From positions 6,904,058 to 6,968,057 of the forward strand of contig NC_026661.2 of NCBI RefSeq assembly GCF_000004075.3: a stretch of DNA of 64,000 nucleotides, read 5' to 3'. The position numbers were made by a program, and so were the translations under genes. Every line of letters begins with the position of its first letter. Position 1 is the stretch's first letter. This DNA is from Cucumis sativus (lineage: Eukaryota; Streptophyta; Magnoliopsida; Cucurbitales; Cucurbitaceae). The notes below the pieces were generated by a model. The model ran no database searches and was not told where the DNA came from. It was given only the letters and a program-made list of their open reading frames with translations. This document shows positions 34,457-44,009 of the stretch, piece by piece.

Positions 34457-36430
34457 AATCCAGCACACAAGCAGCAGAGACAGCGGAGTTTGAAGGCGTT
34501 TTCGGAGGCAGTGTCTGTTCCTAACAGAGAAAACTAGGGTTTTCACGACTATGTCTTGCTTGGATATACAGCAAGTTCTCAATGATTACAAAACCAAAGA
34601 CCCACTCACCATCACTACTCTCAAGCTCAATCAAAAGGCTCTTTCTGATATAAATGGTTTGTCCCTTTTCAAAAACTTGGAGAAGCTTGATTTGACATTC
34701 AACAATCTCACATCGCTTCAGGGGTTGGAGTCATGCACCAATTTGAAGTGGCTCTCAGTTGTACAAAACAAACTTGATAACTTAAAAGGAATTGAAGGGC
34801 TTTCTAGACTTAATGTATTAAATGCGGGAAAGAATAAGCTTCGGTCAATGGACGAAATTAGACCCCTTGTTGGCTTTTGTGCTTTGATTTTGAATGACAA
34901 TGAGATTGCTTCTATTTGCAAGCTTGATCAGATGAAGAACCTGAATACTCTGGTTCTTTCTAGAAATCCAATCCACAGTATTGGAGATTCTCTGTTGAAA
35001 GTGAATTCAATGAAAAAGCTATCCCTTTCTAACTGCAAACATCAATCTATTGAATCCCTCAAGTTTTGTATCGAACTTAAAGAGCTTAGACTTGCTCACA
35101 ATGAAATCAGGATGCTCCCCAATGCTTTGGCTCATAACAAGAAGTTGTTGAATTTGGATTTGGGAAATAATGTCATCATGAGATGGTCAGATTTAAAGGT
35201 ATTGAGTTCATTAGGCTATCTGAGGAATATTTATGTTCGAGGGAATCCTATTGCTGAAAGTGCTAAGTTAGATAAAAAGATTTGTCGACTGGTTCCAGGC
35301 TTGCGTGTATTGAATGCGAGATCAATTGATAAATGCATTCAGAATGAGAATGATAATGGGAGTGATAAAGAAGACGACACTCCAATCAGGAGCCTAGATC
35401 GTCAAAAAGAGAAAAAGGATAGAAAACTGAATGGGAATGTTGAAACACACCCGTCTGTTCAAGGCACTGATGGCAAACTTGATCATACTAATGGTGCTGA
35501 TGTGGACAGGAAGTTGGAACGCAAAAAACGTAAGATGGATAAGGTCACCAGGGAGGAGAAAGTAATTCCATCTCTTGACAATAAGATAAATCTCGGTACC
35601 AATGATATTGATAAGGAAAAGAAGACTTCAAAGCAGAAAAGAACAAAAAGCAATAAGGAGCCATCTTTGCCAATACACAAGGAGACACTTACCAAGATTG
35701 AAAACCATAAGAAGAAAGCAAAGAAGGAAGGGGAAAGGCAGATTGGTGTTATTGACGACGCTGAAGTGCCATTTGAACAGCTTTTCGGAGATGATCTTAT
35801 TGAAGACATGGATGCTGTTCTCCAAAAGGTTGGTGAGAAAGAAGTAGAGGAGATGAATTTAAAGCCTAACTTGGCATCATTTTCAGCTAATAGAAAGGAA
35901 TCTAAAAGCCAAGATCGAGTTGGAAGGTTACAAATATCCCCAATAGTTGAAATTGGAATGGACGGAATATCAACATGGGGGGATGAGTAATTGCAATGCA
36001 AAGGCATTCAGTTACTTGGGAAAATTTGGATCAATCATGGCAGCACCGTGGTCGGACAGGTGTGGAATGCAGTAATAGAAAAAGAGAATGGGTTTTAGAA
36101 ACTCATTTCAGTTGTTGGTCTTGCAATGAGCTATGAAGCGTAAGCTACTGTTGTTGGGAGACTTGACTTTTGATTTGGGGGAGTTCATGAGATGGAGGAT
36201 TTTTACTTTTCTGACTTAAACAAGTGACATGCCAAAAGATTTTGTAGCTTGTTGGTACCTGGGCAAGTTCTAATTTGAAACTTACATATTTCTTCTTCAA
36301 CAGCCTTAAAATAGTGCATAATTAGAACTGTTAATGCCTAAATTGAAACAGAGGTGTTTGGGGGTATATTATTTCAGTTTTTATATTATTTCTATAATAG
36401 AGTTTGCCTTGTGTCTCTTAAAAAAAAAAC
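34457..36430 (+). mobile_element. Processed retrocopy of a host mRNA (LRR protein) with poly(A)
   Basis: The insert is bounded by a perfect 16-bp target duplication (34441-34456 and 36431-36446) and ends in ten A residues (36420-36429). It contains a 94-bp leader, an intact 480-codon frame including the stop, and a 3' UTR of about 430 bp. It has no introns. These are the marks of LINE-mediated retrotransposition of a spliced, polyadenylated mRNA. It interrupts the RT domain of a LINE, whose protein sequence continues on the two sides. Confidence 0.92.
34551..35990 (+). CDS. Intact retrogene: SDS22-like leucine-rich-repeat protein with basic C-terminal tail
   Basis: 479 residues, ATG in the context CGACTATGTC. 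Residues about 20-260 form some nine to ten 22-residue SDS22-type leucine-rich repeats, for example LEKLDLTFNNLTSLQGLESC, LNTLVLSRNPIHSIGD and LKELRLAHNEIRMLP, closed by a cap-like LRNIYVRGNPIAESA segment. Residues about 265-400 are charged with nuclear-localisation-like clusters (ERKKRKMDK, KQKRTK). An acidic segment FEQLFGDDLIEDMDAVLQ follows. There is no signal peptide or membrane segment. By recall it resembles an uncharacterised plant LRR family protein (At5g22320 type). A scaffold role in the nucleus is inference. The frame has no stop, but the only promoter available would be LINE or retrocopied leader sequence, so expression is unknown. Confidence 0.85.
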   Translation: MSCLDIQQVLNDYKTKDPLTITTLKLNQKALSDINGLSLFKNLEKLDLTFNNLTSLQGLESCTNLKWLSVVQNKLDNLKGIEGLSRLNVLNAGKNKLRSMDEIRPLVGFCALILNDNEIASICKLDQMKNLNTLVLSRNPIHSIGDSLLKVNSMKKLSLSNCKHQSIESLKFCIELKELRLAHNEIRMLPNALAHNKKLLNLDLGNNVIMRWSDLKVLSSLGYLRNIYVRGNPIAESAKLDKKICRLVPGLRVLNARSIDKCIQNENDNGSDKEDDTPIRSLDRQKEKKDRKLNGNVETHPSVQGTDGKLDHTNGADVDRKLERKKRKMDKVTREEKVIPSLDNKINLGTNDIDKEKKTSKQKRTKSNKEPSLPIHKETLTKIENHKKKAKKEGERQIGVIDDAEVPFEQLFGDDLIEDMDAVLQKVGEKEVEEMNLKPNLASFSANRKESKSQDRVGRLQISPIVEIGMDGISTWGDE

Positions 36431-36446
36431 AACACAATCCATGATC
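36431..36446. repeat. Target-site duplication, right copy
   Basis: AACACAATCCATGATC, identical to 34441-34456, directly after the A run and one C. Confidence 0.9.
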
Positions 36447-38330
36447 GAAGAGATGATCCATCAATGATTGAAATTTTTCTGCTTCAAAATTCTTTCCAAG
36501 AAACCCCAATCAACTCGATCAAATGCCTCTCCAAGGTCCAGTTTGTAATCCATCCTTGCTTTTTTTGGACCTATAATACTCCACAACTTTATTTGCAATA
36601 AGTACAGGATCCAGAATTTGGCGGCCATCCAAAAAGGCACTTTGAGTGAGAGCTCTAATACTGGGCATAATTATCTTCATTCTTTCAGCAAGCACTTTTG
36701 CAATCAATTTGTACAGCAAAGTAGTGAAACTTATGGGCCGGAAATCAATTACCTTTACTGCATCTTCCTTTTTCTTGATCAAGCAAATAAATTTCTCCTT
36801 TACATGCATTTAGTTTCCCAGTCCCATAGAACTCATTGAATAAATTTACAAAGATTTCCTTGAGGAGATCCCAAAATTTGATGAAGAATTCTACTGTGAA
36901 GCTATCCGGACCTGGAGCCTCTGTTTCTTCCATTGATTTTAATGCTGCCCTGATCTCCACCAAACTAAATTTTGAAATAAGCCTTTTATTTTGATCTGAA
37001 ACTACAGACCAATAAAAAACGGAGGTGTGAGGAGATTTCTCATAGAGGGTGCTGTAGAAATCAAGTATTAAATGCTCAATTTCAAAGAATAAAGTGGTTG
37101 GGTTTCCTTGATTATTAACAAGCTTCGGAATTAGACTTCTTTTTTTTTTTTTTCCCCCGATGAGAACGATGGAAGAAACTCATATTTTTGTTCCCCAATT
37201 TCAGCCAAGTCAACTTAGTTTTCTGGATTATATCTCTTTCCTCCCTTCTACAAAGAGCTAGAAGATCCACTCTCTTATTAACAATAAGTGATCCACTGTG
37301 CACGTATCCGGTTGATCATATTTTTTCTCTTCTAGTGCGATGGCTTTTAATAAGGTTTCTTCATGACTTTTCTGTTTTCTTTCATAATCTGAATGCCATG
37401 ATTTGAGTTGACCCTTAATGTTTTGGAGTTGAGTTGATAAGGCAAAGCCCATCCAGCCCGGAGGAGTGCTTGTGGTTAATGAATTTTCAATAAATTGGCA
37501 GCAATGCTTGTCTAGCAACCAGCTGTTGCAAAATCGAAAAGGGGAAGGCTCCCACTCGAATGCCCCTGCTTCTAATAAAAAGGGAAGTGGTTTGAGGAGA
37601 TCCTTACTTGACGAGTTACACGTGTGTTCGCAAAAGCCTTGTCCCGGTCAAAAGTAACTAAAAATCTGTCAAGCAATGATCTCAAAACTACTCTTCCTTC
37701 TCTTGACCATGTTAATTTTCTGTTCAGTAAAATAACTTCAATGAGTTTCCATTCTTCAATGAATTTATTGAATTTCCTCATTCATGCCACAAGTCATTCT
37801 ACTTGCTGGAAATCGCTCCCCTTTGATTTGGTCATATTAAAATCCCCTCCCAAACACCAAGCTTCTATACAATAACCAATGAGGGAGAGCAGCTCTGACC
37901 AAATGAATTTTCTCTCTGTAATCAGTAGGTCCATAAATATTGGTTACCCAACACAACTTATTGCACATTGTTCTGCATTTAACTGACAGTGAGTGGCCCC
38001 TTTCAATACTTCAATAAAAGAAAATTTACTTTCATCTCACTTGGTTAACATTCTTCCTGATTTTCCATGAGCTTCAAGAAAGATCCATCCAGTTCCTTTT
38101 GATCTCCAAGTGGATTGAAAACAAAGTATTGACCCATTCCAATCTTGAAAGAAATATGGGAAAAAGGAAGATGACAATAGGCAGTAGCTTATAATCCTTT
38201 TCCGTGGGATATATGAGGAAGACTTGACACTGAGAATAGGCTTTTGGTTGGAAATGTGAGGAGCTATAATAAGCTGTGAGCACCTTCCACCCAACAGAGA
38301 ACTTTTGCTTGTAATATCTTTGAATCCACT
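36447..38330 (-). pseudogene. LINE ORF2, N-terminal half (endonuclease and start of RT)
   Basis: On the minus strand from 38330: an ORF1-like end, then endonuclease-like text including CLGGDFNMTKSKGS near 37860 and FNKFIEEWKLIEVILLNRKL with TWSREG and LLDRFLVTFD (37781-37572). TWLKLGNKNMSFFHRSHRGK follows (37215). The RT block has VEIRAALKSMEETEAPGPDS (36963), DFRPISFTTLLYKLIAKVLA and LTQSAFLDGRQILDPVLIAN (36760-36600). Several frameshifts occur, and a T12 run at 37140 disrupts it. Confidence 0.85.
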
Positions 38331-38337
38331 TGGTCAA

Positions 38338-39060
38338 AAGGGCCTTAGTATCTCTCCACCTGGCTGCTGTTAGCTTGCACTGCTATTTGGATTCTTGGTT
38401 GTGGCCTCTTGATCCTACTTCTGGTTTTACTGTTAGATCCCTTATAGCTGACTTAGTGGGCACGGTTGATCCATTATTGTCTGATTTTTGTTCTGTGATT
38501 TGGAAAGATAGATTTTCCTAAAACGATGAAAATTTTTCTTTAAGATCTTAGTTGGGGTGCCATCAATACTGCTGATTGTCTTCCACGTTGCATGCTTTAT
38601 ATGTCTATTTCTCCTTCTTGGTGTCACATGTGTTGCTGCTACGCTGAATCTTCGATCCATTTGTTTTTCCATTTTCCTCTTGCTGCCAATTTTTGGGATA
38701 TTCTTTTTAGGCTTTTTGATGGTCTTATACGTGTCTTAATAACATTTTGGACACATTGGCTTCTCTTCTGGTGGGTCAACCCTTTGGTGGTACAAAGATG
38801 ACACTTTGGTTGACATGCGGCGTTCTTTTGGTATCTGTGGGGTGAAAGGAATAAGTGGCTTTTTCATGATTCTTCTTCCTTGTTCAAATATTTTATGGAA
38901 TTTGTTCTGTCTATTTCTTTTCCTTGGTGTAAAGCTAAGCCCCCCTCTCTCTATAGATAATCTATTTTAGTTAACAATTGGACATCCTTCTCTTCTATAA
39001 GTTCCTTTAGGTGTTTGGGGTTTTCCCCAGATTTCATTTATAAATGAAATGTTTTTTTTA
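38338..39060 (+). pseudogene. LINE ORF2 C-terminal remnant and 3' UTR
   Basis: The plus strand gives GFTVRSLIADLVGTVDPLLS, FCSVIWKDRFS, then in other frames SWCHMCCCYAES and FFWYLWGERNKWLFHDSSS, the zinc-binding tail of an L1 LINE. It lies head to head with the minus-strand LINE. It ends near ATTTATAAATGAAATG and a T run. Confidence 0.75.
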
Positions 39061-39179
39061 CAATTGGACTTCTCTTCTGTACTGGGTATCACCCGAACCC
39101 CCTTGCAAAATTAGTTTCTTCACATTATCCCTCTTCACAAAGTGGGAGGAGGCATTTATGAATATTTCTAAAGTGAATA

Positions 39180-39760
39180 CTTCTTTGATGTCCTGACTTA
39201 TTAAAAGTGTATTGAATTTTCAGATCGCAAAGAACATGGAAGTGTTTATATGGTCCTGAGATTATAAGAGTCTTAATAATCAGGATAGGCTTCAGAATTT
39301 GATGAGGTTTAACCTTTTTGCCTGTTCATATGCAGTTTGTATATGGAAAAGGAGGACAATATTTATCACCTTTTTCCTCATTGCTTCTTTGCTTCCAAGG
39401 GAAGAAGCTTTCTGCTTAGTACCTTCAGATTTCCGCTTGTCTTTCTAATTCTAATCATATTGATGACTGGCTTTCTCAAGTGAAGTTGAAGTCCTTTGGG
39501 GTATGCTGTCGGGGCATTCCTTTAGTTGCGTTGGCTTGAAAGTAACTTTAAACTTTTTGAAGCTAAGTCTTCTGATATAACTTCTTTTGGTGGAAATTTA
39601 CAACTCATCTCCTTGTGGTGGGCTCATAGTTATAGCCAATTCTTTTGCAATTATCCAATTTCTTTGCATCACAACAATTGGTCAAATTTTCTGCAATTAG
39701 TTTTTTTGGGATGGGGTTCACTTTTCACCGTCCCTAAGCTGTTTCTACTTCGCTTTTGTC
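39180..39760 (+). pseudogene. Second LINE ORF2 C-terminal remnant
   Basis: In broken frames the plus strand reads AKNMEVFIWSWDYKSLNNQD, RFNLFACSYAVC, MEKEDNIYHLF, then LISLWWAHSYSQFFCNYPIS and NNWSNFLQL. This is a different LINE subfamily from the neighbour at 38338. Confidence 0.7.
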
Positions 39761-40436
39761 TGATGATGTCTCTTATAAAACATCAATGTGTGATAGCAGA
39801 AGGAAATTGTTAGCAGCCGGTCTTTTTTGCTGTCCAGACATATGGACGTGTTTTCTCCATTATTTTTCCTGTTTAATTTTTTCTCGCTCTCATTATTTTT
39901 TCCATTTCATAGTCCTTGTAAATACTAAAATGTCTTCTGCAATGCAGATTGTTGATAGGCTTCATTGGTACATAGAGAAAGGCAATACAGTAAGTCCATT
40001 ATGTTGATTTGTTTGATTTTTATTATATTGAGCAGAATTCGTTATTTATTTTTCTTAGTGCAACATTTTCTTTCAATGCATTTCATTGTTAGGAGGCTAT
40101 CTGTTACCTTAAATATTCTTTAGATTCATTATGCACTCCACAATCTCACAAAAAGTACAAGCCTCGTATGTTATCCTTTTGAACTCCTATGATTGTGAAA
40201 GTTGAGAGATGTTTACAATCATGGAACCACTCGGGGAGGGGGGGGGGGGGGGGTTCATCTAACTCTTCTACAAGCAACCCTTTCAAACTCCCCACGTCCT
40301 ACTTATCCTTATTTACAAAAAGAAAGGTATCGTCTATGATTGCAGGATTGAAAGATTTTAGAATAAAAAATAGAAGCCATGTTAGATATTCTCTTCGAAT
40401 TGTGCTCAGGGCAGCAAGTTAATTGGGAGAAGTAAG
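39761..40436. other. Unassigned stretch with exon-like pieces and a G16 run
   Basis: A 42-bp piece bounded by TGCAATGCAG and GTAAGTCC (39952-39993) reads IVDRLHWYIEKGNT. Another after TTGTTAG near 40091 reads EAICYLKYSLDSLC. I recognise neither. A run of 16 G lies at 40238-40253. It may be LINE 3' sequence or a decayed host gene. Confidence 0.3.
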
Positions 40437-40640
40437 CATTATATGGAGGCAATATTGATGAGGCTACATTGATCTCTACTTCTTCAAGGCTGAATTGGGA
40501 GGCTGGTAATTGCCTTTATATATCTTGGCTTACCTCATGGTGGTTATTCTAAACAGCAGTCTTTTTGGCAGCCTGTTATAGATAAAGTCCATTTGAAACT
40601 CGATAAATGGAAAAGGGTATAACTTGTCCAGAGGGGCCGT
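40437..40640 (+). pseudogene. LINE RT thumb-region fragment
   Basis: The plus strand reads YISWLTSWWLF-like frame shifts around LGLPHGGYSKQ and SFWQPVIDKVHLKLDKWKR, a conserved L1 LINE string after the RT core. A T16 run at about 40648-40663, followed by AAGATAAGAAACATTTCATT, is probably the 3' tail of a minus-strand LINE inserted there. Confidence 0.7.
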
Positions 40641-40663
40641 TTAACTTTTTTTTTTTTTTTAAG

Positions 40664-41262
40664 ATAAGAAACATTTCATTGATAAATAAAATCTGTACAA
40701 CATTTTCTACTCTGGGTAAAATGGTTTCTTGTTAGAAAAATCCTACTTGTTTGAAACCTTAAAAAGTGTCATCTCTCCATTGGGTACATCCAAATATAAT
40801 GGTACAAATATGTGCTATAAAAAGTTTCTTTATCCTATGACCATTTTTTTCTTTAAAGATATGTAAGAAGTGACACTGAACTGTGTCCTTTGTAGCTATG
40901 ATGCCCAAACAATAATCAGCTCGTTTGTATTTATATTCATCGTTATAGACCTCTTGAATTGTCTATTTACCTATATTCCTATTTAATTTCTTTGGTTTTT
41001 GTGTGATTCAACTTTATGCAACCCTCATGTATCTCTCTTTTTGTTGATGAAAGTTCTTATTTTTCACAAAAGAGAAGAATCAAACTTGTATACGTTCCTA
41101 TTGCCTGGTATTTTCTGTGAATTTGACTGGTAACTGGCCAGGCGTTGAAGGGATATTTCTGTATGTGTTTCTTCTACTTGGTCATTGACTAGATGCCCTG
41201 TTTCCAATCTCCTTTTAATGCTTTTAATGTATAATTTGATGGCACTTTTTCGGGTCTTAAAG
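40664..41262. other. LINE 3' tail (minus) and unassigned DNA
   Basis: After the T run, ACATTTCATTGATAAATAAA resembles other LINE 3' UTRs in this window (reverse orientation). The rest to 41262 has no recognised coding block and may be intron sequence of the fragment that follows. Confidence 0.4.
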
Positions 41263-41534
41263 GATCAACAAAAAGAAAGGAACTGCACGGCAGAACTGCG
41301 ATCAGAGCTTTATCTGGAACTTGGGAAGAACAAGTTGAAGGGACCACTTTTCAGGCTTATAAATTTGACTTCTCCTGTAGTGTTATATATGAGGTTTATT
41401 CTGGATTTGTGCTTCTGATAGAATCAAAACTTCATGATGATGTGAGCAATTTTGAACTTGAACTTTATTTACTCTCAAAGATGGTTAAAGCTTCTGTGTC
41501 CTTTGGCGGGGAGGTTCATTTGGATGCTGAACAG
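41263..41534 (+). pseudogene. DCL4: Isolated exon of Dicer-like 4 (DCL4-like)
   Basis: One uninterrupted frame reads STKRKELHGRTAIRALSGTW, EEQVEGTTFQAYKFDFSC, SVIYEVYSGFVLLIESKL, then SNFELELYLLSKMVKASVSF and GGEVHLDAEQ, ending at a CAG/GTAAAT splice donor. The KRKELHG...ALSGTW...FQAYKFDF pattern is what I recall from plant DCL4, in the region between the Dicer dimerisation domain and PAZ. No other DCL4 exon was found within the window. About 130 bp downstream a gypsy element begins. It is either a fragment carried in by a transposon or the last recognisable piece of a destroyed locus. Confidence 0.7.
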
Positions 41535-41660
41535 GTAAATATGTTAATTTTCATCATATTCATTGTTCTTCACCGTCAGAGAATTGCCTCTAATGTGATA
41601 TCATCACCTTCCAAAAAAGCAGATAACCATAGCTCTTGAAAGCACTATTTACCTGTTCAG

Positions 41661-43990
41661 TATTTATGGATTTGATGAATAAGGTGCTTAAGGATTTCTT
41701 AGACACTTCTGTGATATTTTTTATTGATCACATCTTGGTTTACTCCAAGACAGAGGCTGAGCAGAGGAGTATTTGCATAAGGTATTAGAGACTCTTCGAG
41801 CCAATAGGCTATATACCAAGTTTTCCAAGTGTGAGTTTTGACTGAAGCAAGTTTTGTTCCTTGGCCATGTAGTGTCCAGTGAAGGAGTTATTATAGACCC
41901 AGCAAAGATTAAAGTTGTTACCATTTGGCCTCGACCTTGTACAGTCAGTGAAGTTTAAAGTTTTTTGGGTTTAATAGGTTATTACAGAAGGTTCGTGGAA
42001 GACTTCTCTCGTATAGCTAGTCCTTTGACCTAGCTAACCAGGAAGGGGAATCCTTTTGTTTGGAGCCCAGCATGTGAGAGCAGTTTCCAGGATCTTAAAC
42101 AGAAACTTGTTACTACACTAGTCCTTATAGTGCCAGATGGATCTGGGAGTTATGTGATTTACAGCGATGCCTCTTAGAAAGGATTGAGTTGTGTATTGAT
42201 GCAATAAGGTAAGGTGGTTGTTTATGCCTCTCCTCAGTTGAAGAGCCATGAGCAGAACTACCCTACACATGATTTAGAGTTTGGCAGCAATAGTTTTTGC
42301 ACTTAAGATTTGGAGGCATTATTTATATGGTGAGAAGATTCAGATCTTCATTGACCATAAGAGCTTGAATTGGTCAAGGACTTAAATATGAGATAAATAT
42401 GAGATAGCGCGGATGGCTCGAGTTGGTCAAGGACTACGATCATGAGATCGTGAGTTAGTAGGAAGGTATCATACTCTGTAGCACTCATTACTAGTCAGGT
42501 TCCTTTGCACAGAGATCTTGAGAGAGCTAAGATTGCATTTTTAGTAGGAGAAGTCACCTCACAGTTAGCTCAGGTGTCAGTACAACCAACTTTGAGGCAG
42601 AGAATTATTATTGCTCAGCTCACTGATCCTTATTTGGTTGATAAGTGATGCTTAACAGAAGTAGGGTAAGCTGAGGAGTTCTCTTTATCCTCTGATGATG
42701 GACTCATGTTCGAGAGACGGTTATGTGTGCCAGCAGACAGTGTAGTTAAGACAGAGTTGTTGGTTGAGGCCCATAATTCTCCACTTTCTATGCATCCAAA
42801 TAGTACAAAGATGTATAAATATTTAAAACAAGTTTACTGGTGGAAAAATATGAAGAGGGAAGTGCCAGACTTTGTCAATAAGTCTCTAGTTTGCTAACAG
42901 GTGAAGACACTATAACAGAAGCCAACAGGTTTTTTGCAACCTTTGAGTGTGCCGGAATGAAAGTGGGAGAATGTGTCTATAGATTTCATTTTAGAACTGC
43001 CAAGGTCTCTGAAGGGTTATAAAGTAATTTGGTTTATTGTTGACAAGCTCACGAAGTCAGCCCATTTCATCTCAGAGAAGGCCACTTGTACTGCCAGTAA
43101 GTGGCACAGTTGTATATGACCGAGATAGTGAGACTGCATGGAGTGCTCGTGTCAATTGTTTCTGATAGAGATGCCTATTTTACTTCCAAGTTTTGGAAAG
43201 GACTTCAGGCTGCCATGGGCACGAGATTGGACTTTAGTATAACTGTTCACCCTCAGACTGATGGTTAGACAGAGCGTTTGAGCCAAATTTTGGAGGATAT
43301 GTTCCGAACATGTGTGCTAGAGTTTTCAGGAAGTTGGACTCCTATTTGCATTTGATGGAGTTCGCTTATAATAACAGTTAGGCAGGCTACCATTGACATG
43401 GCATCATTTGAAGCTCTGCATGGTAAGTGTTGTAGATTCTCTGTATGTTGGGGTGAGGTTGGTGAGCAGAGGATGTTATGTCCCAAGCTAGTTCAGACCA
43501 CCAATGAGGCCATACAGAAGATTAGAGCCCGCATGTTGACAGCGCAGAGCATACAAAGAGTTACGCCAATGAACAACGTAGGGATCTTGAGTTCGATGTA
43601 GGGGACATGGTTTTTGTAAAGGTAGCACCTATGAAGGGTGTTATGAGGTTTGAGAAGAAGGGAAACCTGAGTCCACGTTTCGTAACTCATCATTTGGCAT
43701 TGCCTCTGTCATTGTCTGCAGTTCATGATGTATACGATGTATCCATGCTGAGGAAGTGTGTAACAGATCCAACACATATAGTTGATTATGAGTCATTGCA
43801 AATCAATGAGAACTTGAGCTATGAGGAGCAACCAGTTGAGATTTTGGCAAAAGAAGTTAAGTTGCTTCATAACAGGGGAATTAATTAATGTTCTTTATCA
43901 AAACCACGAGGTTGAAAAAGCTACTTGGGAGAGAGAGGACAACATGAGAGCTCATTATCCCGAGCTATACAAGGATTAGAACTTTCAAGG
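41661..43990 (+). pseudogene. Gypsy copy C pol remnant (RT, RNase H, integrase, chromodomain start)
   Basis: RT begins at FMDLMNKVLKDFLDT with the active site as FIDHILVYSK, where family members have FIDD. Next come [10 protein letters not shown] and the RNase H block with DASxKGL and HDLEF. The integrase zinc-finger region includes HNSPLSMHPNSTKMYKYLKQ and VYWWKNMKREVPDF (42706-42897). The integrase core has WENVSIDFILE-like text, [27 protein letters not shown] and HPQTDG. The tail is VKVAPMKGVMRFEKKGNLSP and VHDVYDVSMLRKCV (43607-43888). Dozens of stops and frameshifts. Confidence 0.85.
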
Positions 43991-44009
43991 ACGAAAGTTT
44001 CTCAAAGGA

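Larger units (their letters stand above)
32503..38337 (-). mobile_element. L1-type LINE, nearly full ORF2, decayed and split by a retrocopy
   Basis: The 3' tail is at 32503-32510 (T run on the plus strand) and the 3' UTR at 32510-32900. Reading leftwards on the minus strand there are the ORF1 end and endonuclease region (38330-37570), RT (36960-34100, interrupted by 34457-36430) and zinc-binding tail (33970-33130). Excluding the inserted retrocopy it is about 3.86 kb. Frameshifts and a changed RT active site make it inactive. Confidence 0.85.

Noticed and set aside
35483..36007. 174-residue minus-strand ORF with hydrophobic runs
   Set aside because: It is antisense to the Lys-rich tail of the LRR retrogene. 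Its hydrophobic Phe/Leu/Ser composition is the mirror of AAG/AAA codons.
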